In this document: positions 26,500 through 37,600 of the stretch, piece after piece | Layout: each line of letters begins with the position of its first letter | How positions within the stretch are numbered: position 1 is the first letter of the stretch | From: CAKMMH01 sp927798255 | Lineage (GTDB): Bacteria > Bdellovibrionota_C > UBA2361 > CAKMMH01 | Assembly: GCA_034180415.1 (NCBI GenBank) | Contig: JAXFOK010000060.1 | Coordinates: 1 to 64,000, forward strand | Direction of reading: 5' to 3' | Length of the DNA: 64,000 nucleotides | Made by a program: the position numbers and the translations under genes | The notes under the pieces: model-generated | Seen by the model: the letters and a program-made list of their open reading frames with translations, nothing else | What the model was told of the DNA's origin: nothing | Database searches by the model: none

Positions 26500-26583
26500 T
26501 TTTCACGCACTAACCTTAAAATTTTTCATACTTTTATAGAATAACAAAAAGTAATAATTATTAAAATAGAGGATTTTTACATT

Positions 26584-27330
26584 ATGATTGATATTTTTGA
26601 TTTTGATGGCGTACTTTTTGATACAGTAGATGAAATCGCGACCGTTGGTTATTGTACAATAAAAAATATTAATATTGATACTAAAAATGTTCCAGAAAAG
26701 TTCTTTGAATTTTTTAGGCTTAATAGACCTAGACCTGTGGACGGTGCAGGAATGTTTATAGTCGCAAAATTTTGTATTGAGGAATTAGAAAAAGGAAATG
26801 AACCTTATTTAATTGAGAGAAATATATTTTACAAAATATATGATTCTTGTAAAAATGAACATGATAAATTAGAAGAAACTTTTTTTTCTAAAAGAGCTCA
26901 ATTTAGAAGTCAAAATATTAAAGCTTGGTGCGAGCTTAATAAACCATATAAAGAAATTTGGGAATTTTTAAAAGATAAAGATTTTTATATTGTAAGCAAC
27001 AAAGATGTTAGCTCTATTACCCTTCTTTTAGAATTTTATGGGAAAAAATTAGATGAAAACAAGATCTTCTCAGGAAATCAAAAAGGAAGTAAAGCAGAAA
27101 AAATTAAAATTATTTATGAAAAAGAAAATCAACCTTTAGCATTTTTTGATGATGCAATTGATAATTTAATAAAAATAAAAAATGAGCTAAATTCCCCTTC
27201 TTGGCTTACAAATTATCATGCAGGTTGGGGTTATATAAACAAAGAAGATAAAGAGCTTTTAAAAGAAAACAGCGATATTGTATTTTTACCTTGTGAAAAA
27301 GATTTTATAAATATAAGAAAGAATTTATAA
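26584..27330 (+). CDS. HAD-superfamily phosphatase-like protein
   Basis: 248 residues. Motif I is DFDGVLFDT (6-14) with both catalytic Asp residues, motif II probably FYIVSNKD with Ser, and motif III/IV at ...FFDDAIDN. The cap region between them is helical. The substrate is unknown; phosphoglycolate-type hydrolases are the closest general class. The ATG is preceded by GAGG. Single gene, convergent with the following one. Confidence 0.78.
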   Translation: MIDIFDFDGVLFDTVDEIATVGYCTIKNINIDTKNVPEKFFEFFRLNRPRPVDGAGMFIVAKFCIEELEKGNEPYLIERNIFYKIYDSCKNEHDKLEETFFSKRAQFRSQNIKAWCELNKPYKEIWEFLKDKDFYIVSNKDVSSITLLLEFYGKKLDENKIFSGNQKGSKAEKIKIIYEKENQPLAFFDDAIDNLIKIKNELNSPSWLTNYHAGWGYINKEDKELLKENSDIVFLPCEKDFINIRKNL

Positions 27331-27337
27331 GCTTTTT

Positions 27338-28117
27338 CTATTCACTCATAAATTGGCTTGAAATATCACCATATTTTTTTCCAAGTAGTAAAACTAGCTT
27401 CTTGGTCTTTTGAATATTTTGGATAGCAGCTTTATTTGGAACATAATCCTTTTTGAAATTTTTCTTTACAGAACCATCGCATTGAACATATTTAGGCAAT
27501 TTACTTTGATTAAATTCTTTTGTACGCTCAATAAGACCTAGTTTTAAATCATAGTTTAGTTGCTTATTATAATTATTATCAATCCAGATTTTCCAAAATT
27601 GCTTTAGTCCAGAGCAAGAAACATCATTGTTTTTAATTGATCTTAATGTTTCAATTTCTAAAAGAGATGACAATATAAACTCACAAGGTCCTTGCATTTT
27701 CGAACAGAAAAGATAAGTTGAAGCAAGTTGCTCAAGAGCATCTTTATTAAAATCTGGTATATAACTATCTAATTTTCCATCTTTTAAATCATTTAATAAT
27801 CCATCAAAGACTAACTTTATTTCATCTTGACCTTTTTTCCAGGCCGGAACCTGTTTCTTTTCCTCGGTAATATTAATATTTCCCTGAAGTCTATTATTTG
27901 AAGGATTACTATTTGCTTTTTTAACCTCATTAACAAAACCACTTAAATTATTACTACTATCTGTAACTTCTAATTTTGCCTCATTATTGTCTTTAATAAT
28001 AGGAGTTAGTTTAAGAACTAATTTATCTGCATATACTCTCTTTGTATGTACAGTTAAAACAGCACTTACTACTACTAACGCTAACACTAACAAAAAATAA
28101 AAATTTTTATTTTTCAT
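27338..28117 (-). CDS. Hypothetical membrane-anchored or secreted protein
   Basis: About 259 residues from ATG at 28117; a TTG six codons upstream is the other option. An N-terminal hydrophobic helix (FYFLLVLALVVVSAVLTV) is a signal anchor or signal peptide. A polar Asn/Ser-rich linker follows, then a helical domain with four Cys (CSKMQGPC, SCSG, QCDG) suggesting disulfides outside the cytoplasm. I do not recognise it. It lies directly downstream of ppiD on the same strand (78 bases), so an envelope role is plausible. Confidence 0.55.
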   Translation of the reverse strand: MKNKNFYFLLVLALVVVSAVLTVHTKRVYADKLVLKLTPIIKDNNEAKLEVTDSSNNLSGFVNEVKKANSNPSNNRLQGNINITEEKKQVPAWKKGQDEIKLVFDGLLNDLKDGKLDSYIPDFNKDALEQLASTYLFCSKMQGPCEFILSSLLEIETLRSIKNNDVSCSGLKQFWKIWIDNNYNKQLNYDLKLGLIERTKEFNQSKLPKYVQCDGSVKKNFKKDYVPNKAAIQNIQKTKKLVLLLGKKYGDISSQFMSE

Positions 28118-28194
28118 ATCACTTAAATAACCCAAAAATAATTAGTAACTGCTCCTCTTAAACTTAAGCTTCCAACTAAGCAAAGTTACAAAAA

Positions 28195-30024
28195 TTAATC
28201 TAAATTAATATAACGCCCATACTTAATATCTGATCTGGCTTGTAAGACATTTAAAATATTTTTAATACTAACTTCTCTTTGTTCTTCTTTAGCTCTATCA
28301 GTTTTTGCAACAATCTCGCTCTCATCAATAGTATCGTTATTTTGAGTAACATTTGTTACTTGAAAAATATAATATTTATCTTCAAATTTAACCCCAGATT
28401 TAGAATAGTCACCCTTTTTATTTAAATTTATTATTGCTTCTCTAATTGTAGGTTTTGAAGCTATTCCAGCTGAAGTACCATTTTTTGAGAATCCCTTAAT
28501 ATTTTCTACCTTTAAACCTTTTTTGCTAGCTACACTAGTTAAACTCTTATCTCTTAATTCAGCAATTATTTGTGTTAGATAATTTTGTATTTCCTTATTA
28601 ATTTGATTATCCATATATTGATTTACTAATTTCTCTTTTTTATCTTTTAATTCAGTAAAAGGCAAAATCTTACTTTCTTTGTATTCATTAACTTTTGCAA
28701 CTACGACATTATCTCCATATTCTACTACTACGGATTTTTCAGAAGGATTTTCTAAAATCTTATCTGTAAGTCCCTCAAATTCAATTGGAGATTCCCCTTT
28801 TCCAGATAAAGGTACTTCTTGCCAAGTTAAATCACTTGGTGTTTCTTGTCCTCCATCTATTAACGCTTTAATTTTATCAGCCTTATCTTTTGCATAAGCA
28901 GGAGCAAGTCCTTTAATTATTTGTGCTTTAATTTGATCTCTAACTTCCTTTAGTTCTTTTATAGTTTGAGGTTTATAATCTAAAACATTTACAATAGTAT
29001 AAAAATCTTTGCCTTCGATAACTTTTGAAACACCTGCCTTGTTGTTTTCAAAAATTTCATTCTCTACTTCTATATCTAAATCACCTCTTTTATACCACTT
29101 TGCCTCTGTATTTTTATTTTCAGAAACTTCCTTTATAAGCTTTGTAAAATCTTCACCTTTTTGAGCTCTTTCAAGTATCTTATCAGCTTTTTCTTTTCCA
29201 TCATCTTTTTTGATATCGATAATTAAAGCTGAAATTTGTTCAGGAATTGTAAATTCACTTAAATTTTCAGTATAAAAAAGCTCAACTTCATTTTCATCTG
29301 GCTCAATTACATTTTCAAAATCTGCTGGTTTAAAAACGACATAACCATAAGATACTTTTTCTTTATCTTCAAAATCTACAGCGACCTGATTGTAGTACTC
29401 CTCTAATTCTTGCTCTGTTGGAACTTTTATATTTTTAAAGCTTTTAGGATCAACTGCAACATAATCGACATCATAGCTTTCTTTATCTTTTCTGATTCTT
29501 GTTTCAATTTCTGCACGTGTTACAGGAATTAAATCACTTAAAATATTTTGATAATCCTCATTTGTTAGTGCACTTCTTAAATATTCCTCAAATTCCCTAG
29601 GAGAACGTCCTGTTCTTCTTAAAAAATTACTATAATTTACCGTGGTATCCTCAGGAAAAAGCTCCATAATTCTCATAGCAACAGCTCTATCTCCACTAGT
29701 AAACCCCAAACTTTTTGCAAATTGTACAAGAAGTGCTTGATTAACAAGTCTTTCTCTAACTTGTTTATCAATATTTAGATACTGTCTAAATTTCGAAAAA
29801 GCTTCATCACCTAATCTATTTCTTAAACCAGCAACATAGTTTTCTTTTTCAAAATTATATTCGAAATCACTTATAGATTGATCGTTTACCTTAATAGCAT
29901 AATTTTCATCAGTAGAAGAATCTCTAAAAAAATCAACTCCAAATCCTAACATTGCAAAAGATATAAAAAGAACAATGATTACACCAAAAATTGAATTCTT
30001 ATATTTAAAAATAGTCTGTAACAT
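28195..30024 (-). CDS. ppiD: PpiD/SurA-type periplasmic peptidyl-prolyl isomerase
   Basis: 609 residues. An N-terminal membrane anchor (about 13-32) and a SurA_N-type chaperone region (residues 40-190, with VNDQSISDFEYN) precede a parvulin-like segment (about 255-350: EISALIIDIKK, KGEDFTKLIKEVSE, WYKRGDL) and a long helical C-terminal part. The architecture and length fit PpiD, which sits at the Sec translocon and assists folding of exported proteins. The parvulin segment looks divergent, so isomerase activity is not assured. Confidence 0.82.
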   Translation of the reverse strand: MLQTIFKYKNSIFGVIIVLFISFAMLGFGVDFFRDSSTDENYAIKVNDQSISDFEYNFEKENYVAGLRNRLGDEAFSKFRQYLNIDKQVRERLVNQALLVQFAKSLGFTSGDRAVAMRIMELFPEDTTVNYSNFLRRTGRSPREFEEYLRSALTNEDYQNILSDLIPVTRAEIETRIRKDKESYDVDYVAVDPKSFKNIKVPTEQELEEYYNQVAVDFEDKEKVSYGYVVFKPADFENVIEPDENEVELFYTENLSEFTIPEQISALIIDIKKDDGKEKADKILERAQKGEDFTKLIKEVSENKNTEAKWYKRGDLDIEVENEIFENNKAGVSKVIEGKDFYTIVNVLDYKPQTIKELKEVRDQIKAQIIKGLAPAYAKDKADKIKALIDGGQETPSDLTWQEVPLSGKGESPIEFEGLTDKILENPSEKSVVVEYGDNVVVAKVNEYKESKILPFTELKDKKEKLVNQYMDNQINKEIQNYLTQIIAELRDKSLTSVASKKGLKVENIKGFSKNGTSAGIASKPTIREAIINLNKKGDYSKSGVKFEDKYYIFQVTNVTQNNDTIDESEIVAKTDRAKEEQREVSIKNILNVLQARSDIKYGRYINLD

Positions 30025-30146
30025 AAAAAACGTTTCCTTTATTTAAATAATCTTCACTAATTATTTATTCCTTTTAAAACAATATAGTGATTATATTATT
30101 TTTTAACTATGAAAAAAAGCTATAAAATCTTAATTTTACAAATGTG

Positions 30147-30854
30147 TTACAAAAGAGAAAGGGTTTCTCCAGGGGCTAAAATATAGACATTTATATTATT
30201 TTCTTTGCATATATTTTTAAAATTATCTAATTTTACACTGACTTGAGGAAATGTATTATAATGCATCGGAATTATATTTTTAGTATTTAAAAGGTTCATA
30301 GCGTAAGGAACATCTGTATAATCCATCGTGAAGGTCCCCCCTATTGGCAAAATTGCATAAGTAACATTATAATAATCCCCTATAATTTTCATATCCATTG
30401 TTAGCCCCGTATCACCCGAGTAATATATACTATTTTTTTCATCACTTATTACGAAGCCAACAGGTGTTCCCATACTAATAACTTCATTATTTATAATTAC
30501 TGAGCTTGAATGAAGTGCATTTACTATCTTTACATTAAGCCCCTCTATTTCTATATTTCCTCCTACATTTACGCCTAAAATTTGAGATGGTAAAAGTTTA
30601 TATGCATTTTTTAAAAATAATGCTAGCTCGAATACTGCAAGAATTTTTACATCTCTATTTTGATTTATAATTTCACTAACGCTTCTTATATGATCACTAT
30701 GACCATGAGTTAAAAATATATAATCAATTTTTGGAAGTTTAAAATCTTTAGGAAATAAAGGATTATCAAACCAAGGATCAAGTGCTATAACAGTATTATC
30801 AAGATAAAACAAAAAACTTGCATGTCCAAGCCATACTATTTTGTTGATTGCCAT
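30147..30854 (-). CDS. UPF0173-type metallo-beta-lactamase-fold hydrolase
   Basis: 235 residues, matching the UPF0173 (YtkL) length. The metal motif HGHSDH (in FLTHGHSDHI, about residue 49) is intact, with later ligands in YSGDTGLT and MHYN. The opening KIVWLGHASF is typical. The substrate is unknown. A tract of degenerate repeats separates it from proS upstream. Confidence 0.85.
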   Translation of the reverse strand: MAINKIVWLGHASFLFYLDNTVIALDPWFDNPLFPKDFKLPKIDYIFLTHGHSDHIRSVSEIINQNRDVKILAVFELALFLKNAYKLLPSQILGVNVGGNIEIEGLNVKIVNALHSSSVIINNEVISMGTPVGFVISDEKNSIYYSGDTGLTMDMKIIGDYYNVTYAILPIGGTFTMDYTDVPYAMNLLNTKNIIPMHYNTFPQVSVKLDNFKNICKENNINVYILAPGETLSLL

Positions 30855-30884
30855 AAAATTAAACCTTCTATTAATTTTGCGATC

Positions 30885-31020
30885 TGCTACTAGCTGTCAG
30901 CATTCCGTTACAAGAAAACCCGATGTCAGGTTGCAGGAAGCTGATAGCTGATTGCAGACTGCGGAAAGCTGACACCCGACAACCTGCTTCCCGCCACCAG
31001 AAACCCGAAACCAGATTATC
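30885..31020. repeat. Degenerate CAGCTGATAGC/CCTGACACC-type short repeats
   Basis: Units such as TAGCTGTCAGC, AGCTGATAGCTG, CTGACACCCG and CCAGAAACCCG run for about 135 bases downstream of proS. Same family as the tracts at 21130, 40229 and 56526. A separate TAGGGC/GCCCTA hairpin follows at 31041-31066. Confidence 0.5.
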
Positions 31021-31080
31021 AATGTCATTTTCTAATAAGTTAGGGCCCCCCTTACGGTGTGCCCTAGTTCCCCCGCTATC

Positions 31081-32811
31081 TTACCCCTCAATTTTAGCAT
31101 AAAGATTTTTTATAATTTCTTTAATTCTATCTTTAGCGTTTTCTAGATTTACTTCTTCCTTAAGGCTCTTATCCCTTAACGTTATTTCAACTACATTATT
31201 TTTTAAATTCCTAGGGCTAACTACTACCCTTACAGGAACTCCAAACAAATCTGCCTCTGAGAACATTACACCAGCTGATACTCCTCTGTCATCATACAAA
31301 ACTTCTACTTTGTCATTTTGTAACTCATCGTAAAGCTTATCTGCTACATTTCGAACATTTTCATCATCTGTGCGAAGTGCACAAATCTGAACTTCCCAAG
31401 GCGCTATTGTAATTGGCCAAATAGGACCATTTTCATCTCTACTTACCTCGCAAACTGATGCCATAAGTCTTCCAACTCCAATTCCGTAACATCCCATAAT
31501 TGGATATTGTTCCTTGCCGTCTTTATCTAAATATTTCATATTCATACTAACTGTATATTTAGTACCAAGCTGAAATATATTTCCAACTTCAATTCCACGA
31601 GAAATAGTAATTGCTTTTTTACCACATTTTGGACAAATTGACCCTTCAAATGCTTTTGCAAAGTCTTTGAAAGTAACATCTTTTAAATCTCTCTTAATAT
31701 TAAGCCCTTTAAAGTGATAGTCTTTTTCATTTGCTCCACATACTAGGTTTTCAATTCCTTCAAGAGACCTATCAAAAAGAAGTGTTACATCATTGTTATT
31801 AAAATTATATGGTCCAACAAACCCAGCACAAAGTGTATCATCATCTGTTAAATTTGCTGGATGTACATCTTCACCTAAAAAGTTTGTAAGTTTTGTTTCA
31901 TTAACATCAAGGTCGCCTCTAATAAAAACAACGACGAATTTATCATCCTTATTTTTTTGATAAATGACAGCTTTACAAACGTCTTTTGTTTCTCTATTTA
32001 AAAATTTTGCAACATCTTCTATTGTTTTTTGATTAGGAGTGTGAACCTTTTCAAGAGCTTCTTCCTTTAAAGTATTATCGCTCTTATCAACTATAGTTTC
32101 CGAAGCTTCCATATTTGCTCTATAGTCGCATTCATTACAAATAACTATGCTATCCTCACCAATAGGACAAAGAAGCATAAATTCATGAGAAACTTTTCCC
32201 CCCATAATTCCGTTATCCGATTTTACTGCGATAACTTGATGAACTCCTACTCTTTTATAAATTTTATTATAAGCTTCTAAGCATTTATCGTAGTATTCTT
32301 CTAAATCTTCTTGAGAGGTATGAAAAGAGTATGCATCTTTCATTATGAATTCTCTTACTCTTATAAGCCCAGCTCTTGGCCTTGCCTCATCACGAAATTT
32401 AGTTTGAATTTGATAAATCATAAAAGGATATTGCGTGTAGCTTTTTGCTATATCTCTTACAAGATGAACTGCGGGCTCTTCATGAGTCATTCCTAAAACT
32501 AAAGGGCTATCATTTCTATCTTTAAGGCGCACTAGCTCTTTTTCAATTGAGTAGTAACGACCAGATTCTTCAAGTAACGAAGCTGGGATGACAACAGGGA
32601 AACTTACCTCCTCGCCTCCAATTTTATCCATTTCCTCTCTTATTATATTTTCAATTTTTTGAACTATTCTTTTTGCCGGAGTAAATAATGAAAAGATCCC
32701 ATTTCCTACTTGTTTAACGTAACCACCTCTAATCATTAAAGAATGGCTTTCGACAACTGTATCTTGAGGTTTTTCCTTAAACCTTATTCCTACTAATTCT
32801 TTAACTTTCAT
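31081..32811 (-). CDS. proS: Prolyl-tRNA synthetase
   Basis: 576 residues, the size of the bacterial (type B) ProRS. Class II motifs are visible, including VIPASLLEESGRY, TKFRDEARPRAGLIRVREFIMKDAYSFH (motif 2) and the GIGVGRLM of motif 3. The inserted editing domain (about 225-380) lies between motifs 2 and 3, and an anticodon-binding domain ends the protein. It charges tRNA-Pro. Confidence 0.97.
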   Translation of the reverse strand: MKVKELVGIRFKEKPQDTVVESHSLMIRGGYVKQVGNGIFSLFTPAKRIVQKIENIIREEMDKIGGEEVSFPVVIPASLLEESGRYYSIEKELVRLKDRNDSPLVLGMTHEEPAVHLVRDIAKSYTQYPFMIYQIQTKFRDEARPRAGLIRVREFIMKDAYSFHTSQEDLEEYYDKCLEAYNKIYKRVGVHQVIAVKSDNGIMGGKVSHEFMLLCPIGEDSIVICNECDYRANMEASETIVDKSDNTLKEEALEKVHTPNQKTIEDVAKFLNRETKDVCKAVIYQKNKDDKFVVVFIRGDLDVNETKLTNFLGEDVHPANLTDDDTLCAGFVGPYNFNNNDVTLLFDRSLEGIENLVCGANEKDYHFKGLNIKRDLKDVTFKDFAKAFEGSICPKCGKKAITISRGIEVGNIFQLGTKYTVSMNMKYLDKDGKEQYPIMGCYGIGVGRLMASVCEVSRDENGPIWPITIAPWEVQICALRTDDENVRNVADKLYDELQNDKVEVLYDDRGVSAGVMFSEADLFGVPVRVVVSPRNLKNNVVEITLRDKSLKEEVNLENAKDRIKEIIKNLYAKIEG

Positions 32812-33125
32812 TTTTATTTAACTCCGTGAAAATAAATATAAAATATTAATTGAAGGCTAGAATATCATTATTTAGGGATAAATTAAAGGAAAATATAAAG
32901 TTCATAAATAACTTTTTTGTTGTTTTACGCTCAAATAAGCTATCAAAACGAAATTTAAATTATATTTCAAATATAAATAGTTAGAAAAAATCGTATGTTT
33001 ATAATCAAATCCTATGAATCAAGTAAAACAATCATCACTATAATCTAGTAATATTTTGTTATTACTTTAAAAGGTTTTTTAAGCGATTTATTAACTTTTT
33101 CTACTTTTTATAATGAGATACTAAT
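32812..33125. other. AT-rich divergent spacer
   Basis: About 310 bases between proS (leftward) and the interrupted gene at 33126. A TATAAT at 33109-33114 lies very close to the next ATG. I see no gene or clear repeat. Confidence 0.4.
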
Positions 33126-33908
33126 ATGGGAACAGAAATTGATAACACAACTCCAAGAAAAATAACAAAATCTCCTAATTTAAATGCTTCAATGTCAAAA
33201 TTAACAATTACAAAAGACAATGTAGCTAATATAGAAGAAGGAACACCTGTTATCTCACCTGCAAATAAATTTGTTCTTACAATTCCTAAAACTCAAGGCG
33301 AACCTTTAGTTAATCCAAGCACAGGAAAAGCAATAACAGACTGGGAAAAAAAACCTGTAGGTGAAAGCGGAATTGTTTTTTATAACGCTAAAGATAATGC
33401 TATTCAAGCAGCACCTACTAATGGAAATGCAGTTATAATTATTAATAAAGTAAATGAAGAGCAATCAAATAAACTTAAAGAAAAAGTTTTAAGTCTTGCT
33501 TCTGACTGAAGTAAGCTTACACTTCAAAATATAAAAGAAGTACTTGAATATGCCCAGAATAAACTTGGTCTTAAAGATATGTATAATTCAGATAATGGAT
33601 TTATTAGTAAAAAAATGTCATCAGTTAGTTCGCAAATGCGCGATGCAAATGGAAATCTTTGGGGAAGATTAAAACGAGATGATAGAGATGTATGCAAAGC
33701 AGTTTTAATAAAAGGGCCTTTAACATTTGAAAAACAATCAGGTGAGCAAGGAGTAGTATCTCAAGAATGTAAAGACGAAGCCGTATTAGTAAAACAAGGA
33801 GATGATGTTCGTTTAGCACAACTTGATGTATTTCTTAGAACTTATAAAAATACAGATGGATCGGCTTTAACTAAAGATAGCATCACAAAAGCAGAGTACA
33901 CTGCTTAA
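33126..33908 (+). pseudogene. Hypothetical protein interrupted by one in-frame TGA
   Basis: ATG at 33126 opens 127 codons ending in TGA at 33507-33509. The same frame continues without another stop to 33908, for a total of 260 codons. The protein reads ...SLASD-(TGA)-SKLTLQNIKEVLEYAQ and would be continuous if the TGA were TGG (Trp). The first half is Thr/Lys/Asn-rich and the second is a mixed domain with one Cys (DVCKAVLI, SQECKDE). Not recognised. TGA is clearly a stop elsewhere (prfA, pgi), so this is a nonsense mutation, a recoding site or a sequencing error. A terminator follows at 33959-33982. Confidence 0.6.
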
Positions 33909-33958
33909 ATTTATAAAAGACGTGGTTAGTAAATTATAATATACGTTCTTTTTTTATA

Positions 33959-33982
33959 AAAACCCGATAGGGTTTTATTTTT
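33959..33982 (+). terminator. Rho-independent terminator
   Basis: AAAACCC-GATA-GGGTTTT is followed by ATTTTTAT, 50 bases after the interrupted gene. Confidence 0.75.
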
Positions 33983-34028
33983 ATATTAATTCAAACCTTA
34001 AAAAAGTGCCCTGGACATGGAAAATATA

Positions 34029-34066
34029 AAATGAAGAAAGTAACAAAAACCACTTTCTCCATTTTT
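34029..34066. terminator. Hairpin terminator between convergent genes
   Basis: AGAAAGT and ACTTTCT pair, extended by AAATG/CATTTT, with A- and T-rich flanks on both sides. It can serve the leftward nucleotidase gene. Confidence 0.6.
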
Positions 34067-34072
34067 AATATT

Positions 34073-34582
34073 TTAAATTAGTTCTAATTTTTTAAGTTCA
34101 TTTTCTAACTCTTTTGGAGAGTTACATAAGATTGCGCTTCCTCCCCTTTTAATCCAAGATGTAGTATTTTTTTGATAATCATCTATTAATAAATATTCTT
34201 TTCCTAACGCATAATTCTCTTTTTCATTACTATAGCATAAATGAACCACAATATCCTTTGAAAGCATTTCTCTAACCCAAAATAATTTATCTTCACTTGC
34301 TGTTAAAATATTATTGTGAGGCTTTGGAATTCCCGTTAAAATTTCAACCTTATCTTTATATTTATCATATACTTTATTAAAAATTTCTTTAGCACCATCT
34401 TTAATTTTTAACTTTGTAAAAAAATGATCTACGTTTTTTATTGCAGCCCACATATTTTTTTTATAATCATTTGACCGAAATTCATTTATTGGTACCGGAT
34501 TAAAATTACAAAGCTCCTTTAACCCTCCATCAAAATCTGCAAGCACACCATCTAAATCAAAATATATTTTTTTAATTTCCAT
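34073..34582 (-). CDS. 5'(3')-deoxyribonucleotidase-like HAD protein (NT5C type)
   Basis: 169 residues. Motif I is FDLDGVLADFD (9-18, with DLD), followed by a helical cap (WAAIKNVDHFFTKL), EILTGIPKP as motif II with Thr, and LLIDDYQKN as the acidic motif. The length and pattern fit bacterial 5' nucleotidase, deoxy (C) type proteins, which dephosphorylate deoxyribonucleotides. It is 25 bases downstream of mfd on the same strand and probably co-transcribed. Confidence 0.82.
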   Translation of the reverse strand: MEIKKIYFDLDGVLADFDGGLKELCNFNPVPINEFRSNDYKKNMWAAIKNVDHFFTKLKIKDGAKEIFNKVYDKYKDKVEILTGIPKPHNNILTASEDKLFWVREMLSKDIVVHLCYSNEKENYALGKEYLLIDDYQKNTTSWIKRGGSAILCNSPKELENELKKLELI

Positions 34583-34606
34583 TACTATTTTTAAACCAAA
34601 TAATTT

Positions 34607-37600
34607 TTAATTCATAATTCTTATTATAACTTTATTAACCGTATTAAAAAAATCATCAATAGAATTTTTTTCAATATTAAGCCCGTGAGTAATAATTAAA
34701 TTGTGATTTTGAGAAAATTTATACCTTTTTGTATTACTTTGAACAAGATGCACAATTTTTTCAATGTTAATATTTGCACGTGGTGAAAACCCTAAAAGCA
34801 CAGTCTCATTCTTTATATCAATATTAACAATTCCAAGCTTTTTTAACTTACTTCTAAAAGCCATTGTCTTTAATAAATTTACAGTTTCCTCTGGAATTGG
34901 TCCAAACCTATCTTCAATCTCATTATACATATTTTGTAATTCTAGATCGGACTTTATCCCAGAGATTCGCTGATAAAGGATAAGCCTCTGTGCGACATCT
35001 GGTAAATAATACTCACTAATAAACGCTGGAAATGGCGTTTTAATTTCAGGCTCAACTAAATCTTCAATACTAATTTCATCACCTCTTAGCTCTGAAACTA
35101 CCTCACTTAAAATTTTTGTATATAGCTCAAAGCCAACCTTTAACACATTTCCAGACTGCTCTTTTCCAAGTAAATTCCCCGCCCCTCTTATTTCTAAATC
35201 TCTAACTGCTAAATTAAATCCTTGTCCTAAATCATCTAAAGACTGAATTACATTTATTCTTTCTTTTGCAGCAGAATTTATTTTTTTAATTTCAGGAATT
35301 ATAAAATACGCATACGCTTGTTTATTACTTCTCCCAACTCGTCCTCTTAATTGATAAAGCTGAGAAAGTCCAAAAGTATCTGCTCTATCAATAATCATCG
35401 TATTTGCATTTGGTAAATCTAACCCGTTTTCAACAATTGTTGTGCTTACAAGAACATCAAATTCATGATCAAAAAAACGCTTAGTAATATCCTCTAACTT
35501 TTTCTCAGTCATTTGACCATGTGCAAATTCAAAACGTGCCTCAGGAACTAAGAGTTTTAGTCTATCAGTCACTCCAGCAATTGTTTTTACTTTATTATGA
35601 ATAAAGAAAACTTGTCCACCTCTTTCTATTTCACGAAGGATTGCATCTCTTATTGTGCTTTCTTTAAATGTGCTAACATAAGTTCTTATAACTTGCCTAT
35701 TACAAGGTGGAGTGCTTATAAGACTAATATCACGAATATTTAGCATTGCCATATTTAAAGTTCTAGGAATTGGAGTCGCAGTAAGAGTTAACACATCAAC
35801 ATTTTTTTTCATTTGTTTAATTTTTTCTTTTTGCTTAACTCCAAATCGATGCTCTTCATCAATAATTAAAAGTCCTAAATCTTTAAACATTACATCTTTT
35901 TGTAAGAGCCTATGAGTTCCAATAATGATATCTATTTCACCTTGCGCTAATTTTTCTAAAGTTTTTTTATTTTCTTTTGAAGAACAGAACCTACTTACGG
36001 CTCCTATTTTTACGTTGTAATCTGCAAAACGTTTTAAAAATGTACTCAAGTGTTGCTCTACTAAGATTGTAGTAGGAACAAGCACCGCTACTTGTTTTAA
36101 ATGCTGCGTGCATTTAAAAGCGCACCTTAGTGCAACCTCTGTTTTTCCAAAGCCAACATCACCGCAAATTAATCTATCCATTGGTTTTGGTTTTGCCATA
36201 TCTTTTAGTGCATCATAAATAGCATTTAGTTGATCTTTTGTTTCTTTATAACCAAAACCATCTGCAAACCTATCATCTTCTAAATTATAATCTTCAAACC
36301 TCCACCCACGCGCAACTTCTCTATCTTTATAAAGCCTTATTAAATCTCCAGCAAGTGCAAGGACTGCTGTCTTAATTTTAGCTTTTGTTTGTGACCATTT
36401 TCTAACACTTAATTTATCAAGCGTTGGAGTTTGTCCCTCACTTGCAACAAACTTTTCAATTTTTTTAATACTAGTAACAGGTAAAAAAAGTTTTGAGTCT
36501 AAGTAATCTATTTCTATAAAATCTGAATCTTCATCTTCAATTTGAATGTGCTTTAGTCCTCTGTAAAGTCCTATTCCATAATCTTGATGCACAACATAAT
36601 CATTTTCTTTTAACTGAGAAAGTGACCCCATTAATTTTTTAAAGTTAACAGCTTTTTTATTCACACTTTCAAATGTTCTATCACCAAAAATTTCACTTTC
36701 TGAAACAAAAATGACGCTTTCATCTACATATTGAAATCCTTCGGTTAAAGGTGCTTTTATTATTGCGACATTAAACCTGTTTTTTAATTTTATCCATTTA
36801 TAAGGTGTGCTTTCGAAAAGTTTTGCCTCAATATTAAAATCAAGTAAAATTTTTTGAAGTCTTCTAATTCTAGAATCCGTTTCGATAACAAAACAAATTG
36901 AAAATCCTTTTTTTCTTGATTTTTCAATAGAATTCTTAAGTCCTCTATAAGTCCCCTCGCTTTCAAGTGACTTTTTAATTTCAATTTTTAACTCAGTGTT
37001 TTGATATGTTTTTATATTATAGGATTTAACAGAAATATTTTTTGATATTTCGTCAGTATCAACTGCAAGACTTTCAAAATATGTATTTTGAAAGTCTTTT
37101 AATTTTGCAAGAAAATCATGACTTGAAACGTATAAATCTTCTTTCTTAGGAATTAAGTTTTTTTCTTCCTTTAACCTTCCTTCTCTTTCTTTAATAATTT
37201 CTTCTAGTGAATCTAAACTATTTTCAAAAGATATACTATCAACAACAAAAAAATTTTCGTTTGCTTTTAAATATGAAAAATAAGATTCAAGTGGTTCATA
37301 GATTGCTTGAAGCATTTCAAGTCCAGGGGCAGAAATTTTATTTTTCAAAACTTCTTCTAAATATCTAACATCATTTATAGGAATATTATCATCGTGAGCT
37401 TTTTTAAAAATCTTTTCTATTGCTTCTTTTTCTTTATTTTCAGTTTCTGGAAAAAAAAATTCTTTTGTAGGGATAATATTAAAACTTTCTACTTGTTCTA
37501 CAGTAAGTTGTGTCTCAGGGGCAAAAATTTTAATTTTTTCTAGTGTATCTTCAAAAAATAAAAGTCTAACACCATAATTTAAATTTGCTGGAAAAAAATC

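Noticed and set aside
33126..33908. Genetic code 4 or 25 (TGA as Trp or Gly) for the organism
   Set aside because: prfA, pgi and other genes here end naturally in TGA at the expected family length, so TGA is a normal stop.
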